Part shown: positions 41,563 to 50,699 of the stretch, piece after piece
Layout: every line of letters starts with the position of its first letter
Numbering within the stretch: position 1 is the first letter of the stretch
NCBI GenBank assembly: GCA_002773835.1
Contig: PFAC01000037.1
Coordinates: forward strand, 1 to 55,753
Source: Chlamydiae bacterium CG10_big_fil_rev_8_21_14_0_10_35_9
Lineage (GTDB): Bacteria > Chlamydiota > Chlamydiia > Chlamydiales > SM23-39
Direction of reading: 5' to 3'
Length of the DNA stretch: 55,753 nucleotides
Translations under genes and position numbers: made by a program
Notes under the pieces: model-generated
What the model was told of the DNA's origin: nothing
Database searches by the model: none
What the model saw: only the letters and a program-made list of their open reading frames with translations

Positions 41563-42357
41563 TTAAAAAGCGGCAGATCCTGAAACAGAATAGGCAAGCT
41601 CATCATAAAAGCGGGCTTCTGCATTCAGGAAAAATTTTTGATGAACACTTATAGATGTTCCTAAAAAGTATCCAATATTGAGGCGATTTTTTAAAGTAAA
41701 GGTGCTATCTGATTTAAAACGGATACGAGTTATTAAATATTTAGCTCCTAAATATGGCGTAAACATTCCCATCGAGCTGGCCAATCCAAAAGCCAGATGC
41801 CACTCTCTTAAAGAAAAAAACTGTGGTTTTGTATTAAAGGGGGTGGGTTCTTCATTAAGATAAAAAATAGATCGTTTGGTTGTAGGGATCCGGAAATAGC
41901 TGAAGTCTGTTCCAAAATAGGTTTTGCCGAACTGAAGTAAAATAACTTTAGCACCAACTATCCAGGAAAAATGATTTTCTGTTTCAATATTTAAAAATTT
42001 CCCTTCAGGAAAAATATCATTCGGGGAGTTGGCAAACCAAAGAATTTTGGCGCTCGACTGCCCTAAATTTCCATAAAGCTCTAAACGCTCTCGAAAAGTA
42101 ACCGATATGTTGCCCATATTTGAGATAATTTCAAAATTATTGACCCTTTTCTTATCTCCAAAGTCAACCGTTGTACTTTCAGAAATCAATTTTTTATCAC
42201 TTACAAAATCGGCTAAATATCCTGTTTGTACCTTTATCCAAGGATCTTCTTCACTAAAAAGCCCTTTTTCCAAAATAGCTGGTGAGGCAATATTTCCTAC
42301 ATAGGTTGCTTGTAAATAAGAAATGAATAACACAAAAATAGCAAAAAAATTTTTCAA
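41563..42357 (-). CDS. Outer-membrane beta-barrel-like protein
   Basis: A 264-residue exported protein. Start chosen at TTG 42357, because AGGGGG lies just upstream and it gives a clean signal peptide (KNFFAIFVLFISYLQA|TYVG); an upstream TTG at 42375 would place the ribosome site in the coding region. The mature chain alternates short hydrophilic and beta-strand-like stretches (VNNFEIISNMGNISVTFRER, TYFGTDFSYFRIPTT, INVH-like HQKFFLNAEARFYDELAYSV) and ends in a C-terminal phenylalanine, typical of barrel proteins. The opening YVGNIASPAILEKGLFSEED recalls chlamydial MOMP-like porins, but family assignment is not certain. Confidence 0.65.
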   Translation of the reverse strand: MKNFFAIFVLFISYLQATYVGNIASPAILEKGLFSEEDPWIKVQTGYLADFVSDKKLISESTTVDFGDKKRVNNFEIISNMGNISVTFRERLELYGNLGQSSAKILWFANSPNDIFPEGKFLNIETENHFSWIVGAKVILLQFGKTYFGTDFSYFRIPTTKRSIFYLNEEPTPFNTKPQFFSLREWHLAFGLASSMGMFTPYLGAKYLITRIRFKSDSTFTLKNRLNIGYFLGTSISVHQKFFLNAEARFYDELAYSVSGSAAF

Positions 42358-42390
42358 AAGGCCCCCTAAACTCAAAATTGACTATAGCAA

Positions 42391-44082
42391 ATGGAAAAAA
42401 AAATATATCTTTTAAGTGAAAATGTTATCAATCAAATTGCGGCAGGGGAAGTAATTGAAAATCCAGCTTCAGCCCTTAAGGAACTCGTAGACAATGCATT
42501 AGATGCCAAATCTTCGCATATTTTAGTAGAGATAAGACAGGGTGGTCTTACTTTTTTAAAGGTAGAAGATGATGGCCATGGTATGACAAGAGCTAACTTG
42601 GAATTGTCCATTCAAAGACATGCAACATCTAAAATTACCAGTTTATCCGATCTTTTTGCTTTAAAAACAATGGGTTTTAGAGGTGAAGCTCTTTCGTCAA
42701 TTGCCTCAATCGCTAAGATGAGCATTACTTCTTCTTTTGAAGGAGCTCTAGCTTGCTCACTATCTGTTAGTGGAGGGAAAATAGAACAAATAAAAGATGC
42801 AGCCAGAAAAAAAGGAACAACCATTGAAGTTAAGGATCTTTTTTTCAACACTCCCGCAAGAAAAAAATTTCAAAAAGCTCCTGCAAGAAATACACAGGAA
42901 GTTATTAGGGTTTTTCAGCAGTTCGCTTTAGGATTTCCTGAGATTTCTTTCACCTTAATAATAGATGGTAAACAAGCTTTTTTTCATAAAAAAAGCACGC
43001 CTTTCATAAGAGTTCAAGATGTCTTTGGCAAAACTTTTGCCAATGAACTTAAGTATGTGGAAATATCTTTTGAAAACATTCAACTTAAGGGCTTCTTAGG
43101 GATTCCAAAGTTTTATAAGAGAAATAAATCGAGTCAGTTTTTTTATGTAAATAACAGAAAAATTCATTCCTCAGTTTTATCTAACTTTTTAAAAAAAGCG
43201 TATGGGACGAGGATTGCAGAAGAGGGCTTCCCCTCTGCCATCTTATTTTTAGATGTTCCCTTACATGAAATCGATGTGAATGTCCATCCTCAAAAAAAGG
43301 AAGTTCGCTTCAGTAAGGAAGGGCTTTTCCAGGAGATATTTTTTAAAGCAGTCCAAAAAGCTTTCGATGTCCCTATTCCTATTCCCCAAAAAGAAATTTT
43401 TGAAGTACCTCCGTTGTTCTCTAAAAAAACACAGCCTTTAATATTTGACCTTGAAGAAGCAGTTCAAAAAGTGCTTCCTATGGATAATGACTACCATGGT
43501 CCTATATTTATTCAAGACAGATTTTGTTTTTTACAAAATGTGACCTTATCCGAAAAAATTTTCATTGAAGGGGTCGTTATTGCAGATTTAAAAGGCATAT
43601 ATGAGCTTTTATTGTTCGAACTTTTTTCCTGTAAAGATAGGGGGTTCGAAGTCCAATCTCTTATTGTGCCTATAGTTTTAGAAGTAGGGGCACTGAAAGT
43701 AAAAATACTGGAAGAAGATAGTAAGCAGCTGCAAAAACTTGGACTAGACATAAGGGCCATTGATGATAGCACGATAGCTGTAGATGCAATGCCTGTCTTT
43801 TTTCAAAGACAAGATTTAGAAAATTTCCTTTCCGATCTTCTCATAGACGAGATACCCGATAATAGAACAAAAAGACTAATGGATAATGTTGCTAAGTCTG
43901 CAGCTAAGAAAACCTCATTTACTCCGGCAGAAGTAAGGATCTTTTTAAAAGAACTAAAAGGGTGTAAAGATCCTTTTTATTCACCGAAAGGAAAACCAAC
44001 CTTGATTCAATGCCGTCCACAAGATATACAAAAATTATTCAATGCTAAAGGGGCTCCTTTATGTCTTTATCAAAACGATTAG
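42391..44082 (+). CDS. mutL: DNA mismatch repair protein MutL
   Basis: Couples mismatch recognition to repair. The 563-residue protein has the GHKL ATPase: VINQIAAGEVIENPASALKE, LVDNALDA, EDDGHGMTRANL, GFRGEALSSIASI and KKGTTIEVKDLFFNTPARKK, then the transducer domain. The linker is short. In the C-terminal dimer domain the usual endonuclease motif (DQHAxxERxxYE) is replaced by IADLKGIYELLLFELFSC, so metal-dependent nicking is probably lost. The last 22 nt overlap pepP. MutL followed by pepP is known gene order in Chlamydia. UvrD elsewhere in this window could act with it. Confidence 0.95.
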   Translation: MEKKIYLLSENVINQIAAGEVIENPASALKELVDNALDAKSSHILVEIRQGGLTFLKVEDDGHGMTRANLELSIQRHATSKITSLSDLFALKTMGFRGEALSSIASIAKMSITSSFEGALACSLSVSGGKIEQIKDAARKKGTTIEVKDLFFNTPARKKFQKAPARNTQEVIRVFQQFALGFPEISFTLIIDGKQAFFHKKSTPFIRVQDVFGKTFANELKYVEISFENIQLKGFLGIPKFYKRNKSSQFFYVNNRKIHSSVLSNFLKKAYGTRIAEEGFPSAILFLDVPLHEIDVNVHPQKKEVRFSKEGLFQEIFFKAVQKAFDVPIPIPQKEIFEVPPLFSKKTQPLIFDLEEAVQKVLPMDNDYHGPIFIQDRFCFLQNVTLSEKIFIEGVVIADLKGIYELLLFELFSCKDRGFEVQSLIVPIVLEVGALKVKILEEDSKQLQKLGLDIRAIDDSTIAVDAMPVFFQRQDLENFLSDLLIDEIPDNRTKRLMDNVAKSAAKKTSFTPAEVRIFLKELKGCKDPFYSPKGKPTLIQCRPQDIQKLFNAKGAPLCLYQND

Positions 44083-45149
44083 AAAACGTGCAAAGATTGC
44101 TATCTTCTAAAGATATGGATTTTTTGTTGATTGATGATCCTGATTCACTATTTTACTTAACTAACCTTCAGTTAAGTGCCGGTTTAATGTTAATTACGCA
44201 AAAAAATGCCAATCTTTTTGTTGATGGGAGATACATTGCTACTGCAAGAGAAAATAGTCCTTTTCAGGTCGATTTATTGAGTCAGGAGGCTCTTTCAGAA
44301 ACCATTTGTACCTATGGATCCAATTTATCAAAAAAAATTGGTTTTAATAGCTCGAAGACTAGTTACTGTTCATATCTAAAATTTAATGATTTCATAGAAA
44401 GGATTAAGCAACAAAGAAAAGTAGTGGATTTTAAACTTGTAGCTATTGAAAACCCTTTGAAGCCTTTTAGACTTATTAAAGATGCTACTGAAATTCAAAA
44501 AATGAAAAAGGCGGCCAACTTAACTTGGAAAGCTTTTGAGCATATTTGCTCTTTTTTAAATGAAGGGGTAAAGGAAACAGAAGTTGCCGTAGAGTTTGAA
44601 GTTTTTTGTCGCAAGAATGGAGCAGACAGCATGGCATTTTCTCCTATCATTGCTTTTGGAGAAAATACAGCTTATCCCCATCATAAGAGCAGCAAAAGGG
44701 CGTTAAAAGCAAATGACGCTGTTCTCATAGATATCGGTATAGTTTTAGATCACTACTGTTCTGATATGACTAGGATGATTTTCGTAGGGAAACCTGACCC
44801 TGAAATTGAGAAGTACTATTCTGTTGTCAAAAAAGCGCATCAAAAAGCTCTTTCCTTATGCAAGCCGGGAGTAAAACTAGGAGATCTTGATAGGGTAGCA
44901 AGAGAAGTAATGGCAGAAGAGAAAATGGAAGAACTTTTCTTGCACAGCTTAGGCCATGGCATTGGGATAGAGGTCCATGAATATCCTCGCATTAAGTGGG
45001 ACGGAGATGACAAAGACCTTATTTTAAAGCCAGGCATGGTTTTTACTATCGAACCTGGGCTATATAAGGAAAAAGTAGGCGGCGCCCGTTATGAAGATAT
45101 GATTTTGATTACACAAGATGGCTATGAAAACTTTTATTCATCAATATAA
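44061..45149 (+). CDS. pepP: M24 aminopeptidase (Xaa-Pro/PepP-like)
   Basis: Removes N-terminal residues before proline. The 362-residue protein has an N-terminal creatinase-like domain and a C-terminal pita-bread domain with five metal ligands: the first Asp in VLIDIGIVLDHYCSDMTRMI (also Asp of CSDM), His in HSLGHGIGIEVHEYP, Glu in FTIEPGLY, and Glu in GARYEDMILI. Length matches small Xaa-Pro dipeptidases of chlamydiae. It overlaps mutL by 22 nt and stops directly before the nucleotide cyclase ATG, so the four genes mutL to histidine kinase look like one operon. Confidence 0.93.
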   Translation: MSLSKRLENVQRLLSSKDMDFLLIDDPDSLFYLTNLQLSAGLMLITQKNANLFVDGRYIATARENSPFQVDLLSQEALSETICTYGSNLSKKIGFNSSKTSYCSYLKFNDFIERIKQQRKVVDFKLVAIENPLKPFRLIKDATEIQKMKKAANLTWKAFEHICSFLNEGVKETEVAVEFEVFCRKNGADSMAFSPIIAFGENTAYPHHKSSKRALKANDAVLIDIGIVLDHYCSDMTRMIFVGKPDPEIEKYYSVVKKAHQKALSLCKPGVKLGDLDRVAREVMAEEKMEELFLHSLGHGIGIEVHEYPRIKWDGDDKDLILKPGMVFTIEPGLYKEKVGGARYEDMILITQDGYENFYSSI

Positions 45150-47531
45150 ATGAAGCTTAGAACAAGACTATTTATTTGGATCGGCTCTTTATTCTTTTTA
45201 TTTGCCCTTATTAGTTATGGCATGGAAAACATTTTAGTCTATAGGCACTTAAAAGAATCTAAAAAGGAAATGAACGTTGCCATTCAAAAGAAAGAAGAGC
45301 AAACAAGAGTTCATTTTGAAGGCTTTTTAGGAATTGTTTTATCAGAATTTCAAGCGCAAGTAGACGCCCTTTTATATAGGCTGGAAGAGTATTCGGCCTT
45401 GAAGGCTAAGTTTCTAAAAAGGGGCCCTTATGGAGCTTGGATACCTTCTTCCTTGTTATTACTGGAAAACAAGTGGATTGATTTTCTTCAAAATTCTACC
45501 TCTGATTCCTCTTTAGTCATTATGCCTAATTTCAAAGCCCTTTTTTCCTGTGAAAAAAAGGTGATTGATGAAGATTTGGCATGGATTCATTTTTATGAAG
45601 ACCCTAATGACAAAGCATATATTGGCATTCGTATTACTTCCGAAGAGATAGAGAAATATATTCCTTATTTGGCTGATTTTGAAGCACAAAGCCAACCAGA
45701 TGAGTATTTATTTTACGAGCCTCAAAAGCTCCTTTCTTTAGATTTCAAAATAGGGCAAAAGGACCTGTCAAAAATATTCTCCCAAAAAGAAATATCTGTA
45801 ATGAAAGATTTTCAGCAGATTTTTTTAAAGAAAATTGAAAAAGCTAAGAATTATTTGTCGACCCATTGGGTAGGAACTATCGAAAAAGAATATTTTAAAA
45901 ACCAACCTGATGAACCTGTTTTCCCTCCTCATTTTTTAGACAGAATGGATCCTAATCTTTCTAATATTGTTTTCCAGGAGTTTGCCGAATCACTTACAGA
46001 AAATATATATCAAGATCAGATCATTCGACAAATTTGGAAACTTTGCATCTTTTTAAGCTTAGATATTTTTGATGATAATCCTTTAAGCACAAGGGCCCCT
46101 CTTGGCCTTGTCTCTACCTTTTCCCATAAAAATTCTGGAGCAGGTTTTTTTAGCTATCAAGTAATGTCAAACACGAATGTTTTTGATAGTGCCAAATACT
46201 TCAATGAAAATAGACCTAAAGAAAATGCTTATCCTATTCCTTCTTCGCTCGCTTTAATTAAAAATCCCAGCCAAGATAGGTTGTTTTTGGGTAATACTTT
46301 AATGTTTAATAAGGAAAGTTATTTAACTTTAGCAATTGATATTTCAGACACGCTGCAAAAACTGTCTTTAGCTTCAAATGAAACAGCTTTATTAGTGCAT
46401 AATAATAAGATTTTGACGGTATATAATCCTAGAGGAACCCATTTAAGAGAATCTCCTTTTTATCGAATAGATGTTCAAGATCTAAAAAAAGATAAAGGGA
46501 TTGTAAGAGTAGATGGCGAAAATTACTATTACCTTCGATTAGAGCCCTATGAAAACTCTAACCTTGATTTTTATATTTTAGAATTGGAATCAAAAGCTTT
46601 TTCTTTTGTTAATTATATTATTGAAGAAGTAACTGATTTAATCAGCAAAGTGACCTATTCTATGTGGGGGATAGGTGTAGCTGCTTTCTTAATCAGTCTG
46701 GCCTTATTGCATAATATAGCTAAAAAAGTATCGGAGCCTATTTCGCATTTGGCAAAAGTAACGGAGCCTATTGCTGAAGGACACTATGAAAAAGTAGAAA
46801 TTCCTAAAATACCTTTTGGCCCTAGTAAGGAAGTAAAAATTCTTTGTCAGTCCTTTGGAGAAATGGTGAAAGGCCTTAAAGATAAAGAAAAGGTAAGAGG
46901 CGTACTAAATAAAGTAGTTTCCAAGCAAATTGCTGAAGAAATATTAAAAGGGGCTATTAAATTAGGGGGAGAAGAAAAAATAGTCACAATTTTTTTTGCA
47001 GACATTAGAGATTTTACAAAAATAACGGAAAAAATGTCTCCTCATGAAGTTATTGAAATGCTGAATGCTACTATGACGAAGATTTCACATTCAGTAGATC
47101 AGTTTTCTGGCGTTATTGATAAATATGTAGGAGATGAAGTAATGGCTCTTTTTGGTGCTCCTATTGAAGATGAAAACAGTTCTTACAAAGCAGTAGTAGC
47201 AGCTAAAACCATGATTGATGATTTAAATAGCTGGAATCAGCAGCGGAAAAAAGAAAATAAGCCCGAAATTCATATTGGAGTGGGCATTCATACAGGAGTA
47301 GTGGTGGCAGGTAATATGGGGGCAGAAAATCGTCTTAACTATACAGTTTTAGGATCTAATGTGAATTTAGCCGCGAGGATTTGTGACATTGCAGAATCAG
47401 ATCAGATTTTAGTTACTGAAGATGCTATCAAACATTTTAAAGAAAAAGTAGATGTTGAAAAGTTAGATCCTGTAACTTTAAAAGGATTTACTGATCCGAT
47501 AACAGTATATCGTATAAAAAATGTAACTTAA
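45150..47531 (+). CDS. Membrane-bound class III adenylate/guanylate cyclase
   Basis: Makes cyclic AMP or GMP in response to an external signal. The 793-residue protein has a membrane segment at about 8-27, a long extracytoplasmic domain, a second segment near 504-524, a HAMP domain (KVSEPISHLAKVTEPIAEGH), and the catalytic domain from about 600. The metal aspartates are Asp618 in FFADIRDFT and Asp662 in YVGDEVMALFGAP, and the transition-state pair lies in NVNLAARICDIAESD, so it should be active. Purine choice is not certain. It begins immediately after pepP. A cyclic-nucleotide receptor is not visible in this window. Confidence 0.93.
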   Translation: MKLRTRLFIWIGSLFFLFALISYGMENILVYRHLKESKKEMNVAIQKKEEQTRVHFEGFLGIVLSEFQAQVDALLYRLEEYSALKAKFLKRGPYGAWIPSSLLLLENKWIDFLQNSTSDSSLVIMPNFKALFSCEKKVIDEDLAWIHFYEDPNDKAYIGIRITSEEIEKYIPYLADFEAQSQPDEYLFYEPQKLLSLDFKIGQKDLSKIFSQKEISVMKDFQQIFLKKIEKAKNYLSTHWVGTIEKEYFKNQPDEPVFPPHFLDRMDPNLSNIVFQEFAESLTENIYQDQIIRQIWKLCIFLSLDIFDDNPLSTRAPLGLVSTFSHKNSGAGFFSYQVMSNTNVFDSAKYFNENRPKENAYPIPSSLALIKNPSQDRLFLGNTLMFNKESYLTLAIDISDTLQKLSLASNETALLVHNNKILTVYNPRGTHLRESPFYRIDVQDLKKDKGIVRVDGENYYYLRLEPYENSNLDFYILELESKAFSFVNYIIEEVTDLISKVTYSMWGIGVAAFLISLALLHNIAKKVSEPISHLAKVTEPIAEGHYEKVEIPKIPFGPSKEVKILCQSFGEMVKGLKDKEKVRGVLNKVVSKQIAEEILKGAIKLGGEEKIVTIFFADIRDFTKITEKMSPHEVIEMLNATMTKISHSVDQFSGVIDKYVGDEVMALFGAPIEDENSSYKAVVAAKTMIDDLNSWNQQRKKENKPEIHIGVGIHTGVVVAGNMGAENRLNYTVLGSNVNLAARICDIAESDQILVTEDAIKHFKEKVDVEKLDPVTLKGFTDPITVYRIKNVT

Positions 47532-47540
47532 AGTACCGTT

Positions 47541-49307
47541 ATGTGGTCCTACAGGAAAAAAGTAGTAATAAGTAGCATTGTTCTTCTGGTGATTTTTTTA
47601 TCACTGCTCTTTCCCTTTGTAGAAAAAATAGTGTATGGGGTTGTTCGCAACTCTTTAGAAGAAAGGGCGCAAGATTTAATCCAGAAAATTACCTACAACT
47701 CAACTTCCATTGAACAGGTAACACGGAAATTGCGACAGCAGCACTTGCTGGTTTTTTTTAGAGTAAGTCTTATAAATGAAAAAGGTCAGACATTATACGA
47801 CTCTTACGTAGAAGAAATTTTAGGGGAGAAGTATCAACCTAATTTTATTGTTGCTCATCCCGAAGTTAGAGAAGCCTTTAAAAAAGGAAGCGGGTATGAA
47901 GAAGGATATTCACAGCTTTTTTCTCAATCTTTTGCCTATGTGGCTATTTCCTTTAATTTTCAAGGCAAGCCCTATGTCTTGCGAACAGCTTTTCCTCTTA
48001 AGCAAATAAAAAATCTCACTTCGAGTTTTGAAATTGGATTTTTAACGATTGGGGCTATTGTTTTACTTTTATTTTCCATAAGCACTATTTTTATCTTGAA
48101 TCGTTTAAGCAGACCTATTCAGCATATCATTAATTCAATAAAGCCTTATGAAGAAGGGGTTTTACCTAAAATTGAATATGCCAAGGTCATTGACCCTAAT
48201 GATGATTTTGGCAAGTTGGCAAAAACGCTAAATTCCTTGTCTGAAAAAATTACAGATCAGATTAAAAAGCTTACGCTGCAGAAAAATGAAAATGAATCCA
48301 TTTTAGACTCGTTAATGGAAGGCGTTCTGGCTGTGACCAAAGAGAACAAAATCACTTACATAAACCCGATGGCATGTAAGTTTTTGTCGACAGCAAAAAA
48401 AGACGTTATAGGAAAGCAAATAGCATACTTAGAAGATAAAAATTCGAGTTTACTTGAGCTTAGTGAAAAACTAATTGAAGAAGTAAAGGAAAAAGAAAAA
48501 ACTATCATCGAATCTTTTGTGGTTCAGCAAAAGCAAAAAGTATTTTTAGACATTATAGCGATCCCTAAAGAGCATAAGCAAGGAGCTATTTTGGTTCTGC
48601 AAGATAAGACATCCGACTATAAAGTCATTGAGATGGGAAAGGACTTTATTGCCAATGCATCACATGAGCTTAGGACACCGATCACAATTATACGAGGCTT
48701 TGCGGAGACTTTGGAGGACTTTCCTAAGCTTTCTGAAAATGTCATGAAAGATATAACCTCAAAAATTATCAAAACATGTGATAGGTTGAACTCTTTAGTC
48801 AATTCCTTGTTAACTTTAGCCGATATTGAAAACTTTTCAGAGTCAAGGTTCGAAAAGCTCGATTTAATTTCCATTATAGACAACAGCATTCACATGGTAC
48901 AAATAGCCCATGAGAATGTAGAAATACATTTTGAAAAGCAAAGTTTAATATCCAAAATATTAGGGGATAATCATTTAATTGAGCTTGCTATTGTCAACTT
49001 ACTAGAAAACAGCGTGAAATATTCCAAGAAAGATCCATTGATTCATATCCAAGTGCAACAAAAAGGATCTGAAATCCAATTAACTATCCAGGATAATGGT
49101 ATTGGCATACCCATAGAAGATCAGCTTCATATTTTTGAAAGGTTTTATACCGTAGATAAAGCTAGATCTAGAAGATTTGGTGGTGCCGGCCTAGGGCTTT
49201 CCATTGTAAAAACTATAGTCGAAAAGCATGGAGGACAGATTCATGTCAGTTCTAAAGTAAATGAAGGGACTACATTTACCATTACTTTTCCAGCTTTTGT
49301 CCACTAA
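47541..49307 (+). CDS. PhoR-like membrane sensor histidine kinase (orphan)
   Basis: Autophosphorylates on a histidine after sensing a signal. The 588-residue protein has segments at about 8-28 and 170-190, a sensor domain between them, HAMP, a PAS domain (NENESILDSLMEGVLAVTKE with KITYINPMACKFL), then HisKA with His375 in NASHELRTPITIIRGFA and an ATPase domain with N box LAIVNLLENSVKYS, G1 QDNGIGIP and G2 GGAGLGLSIV. No response regulator is next to it, so its partner is elsewhere. Begins 9 nt after the cyclase and overlaps the converging gene by 26 nt. Confidence 0.93.
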   Translation: MWSYRKKVVISSIVLLVIFLSLLFPFVEKIVYGVVRNSLEERAQDLIQKITYNSTSIEQVTRKLRQQHLLVFFRVSLINEKGQTLYDSYVEEILGEKYQPNFIVAHPEVREAFKKGSGYEEGYSQLFSQSFAYVAISFNFQGKPYVLRTAFPLKQIKNLTSSFEIGFLTIGAIVLLLFSISTIFILNRLSRPIQHIINSIKPYEEGVLPKIEYAKVIDPNDDFGKLAKTLNSLSEKITDQIKKLTLQKNENESILDSLMEGVLAVTKENKITYINPMACKFLSTAKKDVIGKQIAYLEDKNSSLLELSEKLIEEVKEKEKTIIESFVVQQKQKVFLDIIAIPKEHKQGAILVLQDKTSDYKVIEMGKDFIANASHELRTPITIIRGFAETLEDFPKLSENVMKDITSKIIKTCDRLNSLVNSLLTLADIENFSESRFEKLDLISIIDNSIHMVQIAHENVEIHFEKQSLISKILGDNHLIELAIVNLLENSVKYSKKDPLIHIQVQQKGSEIQLTIQDNGIGIPIEDQLHIFERFYTVDKARSRRFGGAGLGLSIVKTIVEKHGGQIHVSSKVNEGTTFTITFPAFVH

Positions 49308-50136
49308 AATGTGTTGAAAAAGCTTGATTTGTCTGTATGCCTGTTCTTGTGTCAGAAATAGTAATAGTCATTTCTTTATCTAAACTTTTTCTATGTTTAG
49401 TCTCAAAATAAGAGAAGTCTATTGGTTGGATTCGATAAATAGAGCAAAGCCTTGCTAAGTCTTGGCGATCAATTAAGGCTCGTTCTAATGGATTTTGTTT
49501 ATTAACATATTTTTCTGCAATTTCAGCATTAAAAATGGCTTTCAAAAGTGAGTAGTCGCAACAAGACAGACAAGTTTTTTCTCCTTTTTTTATTTTAATG
49601 TATTGAAGAAGGCTTTTATTGCTTTTAAGCATTTTGTAATAGGCCTTTTGAAAAGCAGTCTGTTTAAATTTTACTTGTGTAAGAGAAATATTTTCACTCA
49701 GCTGTTTTTTTTCTCTTAGTAACTTTAAAAATTCATCAATAAATAAAGTGATTTCCTTTTCGGTTAAAAAAATATCTTCATATAGATCTGTGATCAGTTT
49801 AGAAAAAATGGGATAAAGAAAATGATGCTTATATTCTTTTGCGTCTAAAAGGGGATAAAGATTCAATCTCATACAATAAGGAGTTATTTCATTTTTGCAG
49901 GAAAGACGTTTTAGCTGGACAGCGCTTGAGAAAGAAGAAGGTGATTTAGGCTTTGCTTTTGAGGGGATTTTCTCAAAAATCTTTTCTACATACTCTTTTT
50001 GCAAAGCTGAGTCGTTTTGAAAAAAACCCTCGAAATTTTGGCGTATTTTTTCATCAAAAAACCAATTAGAAAAATATATTTGAAATACGATTCCAATTGT
50101 TAACAAAATAAAGGAGACGTAGCCTAAAATATTCAT
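49282..50136 (-). CDS. GspK-like or associated type II secretion protein
   Basis: A 284-residue protein with one N-terminal membrane segment (NILGYVSFILLTIGIVFQIY) and a large extracytoplasmic alpha/beta part (ARLCSIYRIQPIDFSYFETK, with several cysteines such as CKNEITPYCMRL and TCLSCCDY). The start ATGA-overlaps the pseudopilin gene upstream, so it belongs to that cluster. The role as GspK-like minor pseudopilin, or an assembly factor, is inferred from position in the Gsp cluster and topology; no prepilin motif is seen in its N-terminus. It converges with the histidine kinase by 26 nt. Confidence 0.5.
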   Translation of the reverse strand: MNILGYVSFILLTIGIVFQIYFSNWFFDEKIRQNFEGFFQNDSALQKEYVEKIFEKIPSKAKPKSPSSFSSAVQLKRLSCKNEITPYCMRLNLYPLLDAKEYKHHFLYPIFSKLITDLYEDIFLTEKEITLFIDEFLKLLREKKQLSENISLTQVKFKQTAFQKAYYKMLKSNKSLLQYIKIKKGEKTCLSCCDYSLLKAIFNAEIAEKYVNKQNPLERALIDRQDLARLCSIYRIQPIDFSYFETKHRKSLDKEMTITISDTRTGIQTNQAFSTHFSGQKLEK

Positions 50137-50699
50137 GAAAGCTCAATGGGATTTTCTTGGTTAAAGATATAGCAGTAGTCTTTTGCATTAATATGCAGTT
50201 TTATCATGACAGGCAGACAGGTTTCTTTTTTATCCCAGTTAGTGATCCATTTTTTTTGCGATGGTGAAAAAAAAGAAAAGGAAAAATCCGACACATTTTC
50301 CATCAATGTTTCTTTCCTCATTTTTTCAGAGTCTACTAGCGAGGTAATAGTCATAATAATAGAATTGCCTTCTAGCAATATTTCACCAAGCACAACGCCT
50401 CCAAAGTCAGGATCAGGATCTACTTCATTGTCAAAGGTAAAAACAATAGAGTTACAGGAATCATCTGAGTATAGCTCAAATCCCTTTTGCAAGTAGTTTA
50501 TTTTACTAAATGTTTGTTTTAGTCTCATATTCAACGTAACGTCTGAGATGAGTTCCTGTTTTTTTTCTCTTGCAAGTTTGTCCATTTTGGGAAAATGCGA
50601 TAAAAAGCTGAACAAAGAAGTTAAAAGGATAGTCAATAAGAAAAGAGCAATAGAAAGCTCTAAAAAGCTAAAGGCTAGTTTTTTCTTGGTTTTCTTAAG
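50133..50699 (-). CDS. Pseudopilin (GspJ-like), no standard start codon visible
   Basis: A type II secretion pseudopilin. The prepilin signal KKTKKKLAFSFLELSIALFL and the following hydrophobic helix (LLTILLTSLFSFLSHF) are clear, with Glu at position +5 after A|F. Only a non-standard codon (CTT at 50699) is available at the expected start; from the last in-frame stop to this point there is no ATG, GTG or TTG near, and the in-frame stretch further upstream is a shadow of the OPT gene. It is about 188 residues, ending CYIFNQENPIELS. It overlaps the OPT gene by 25 nt. GspJ is the likeliest class by length. Confidence 0.6.
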   Translation of the reverse strand, partial: LKKTKKKLAFSFLELSIALFLLTILLTSLFSFLSHFPKMDKLAREKKQELISDVTLNMRLKQTFSKINYLQKGFELYSDDSCNSIVFTFDNEVDPDPDFGGVVLGEILLEGNSIIMTITSLVDSEKMRKETLMENVSDFSFSFFSPSQKKWITNWDKKETCLPVMIKLHINAKDYCYIFNQENPIELS

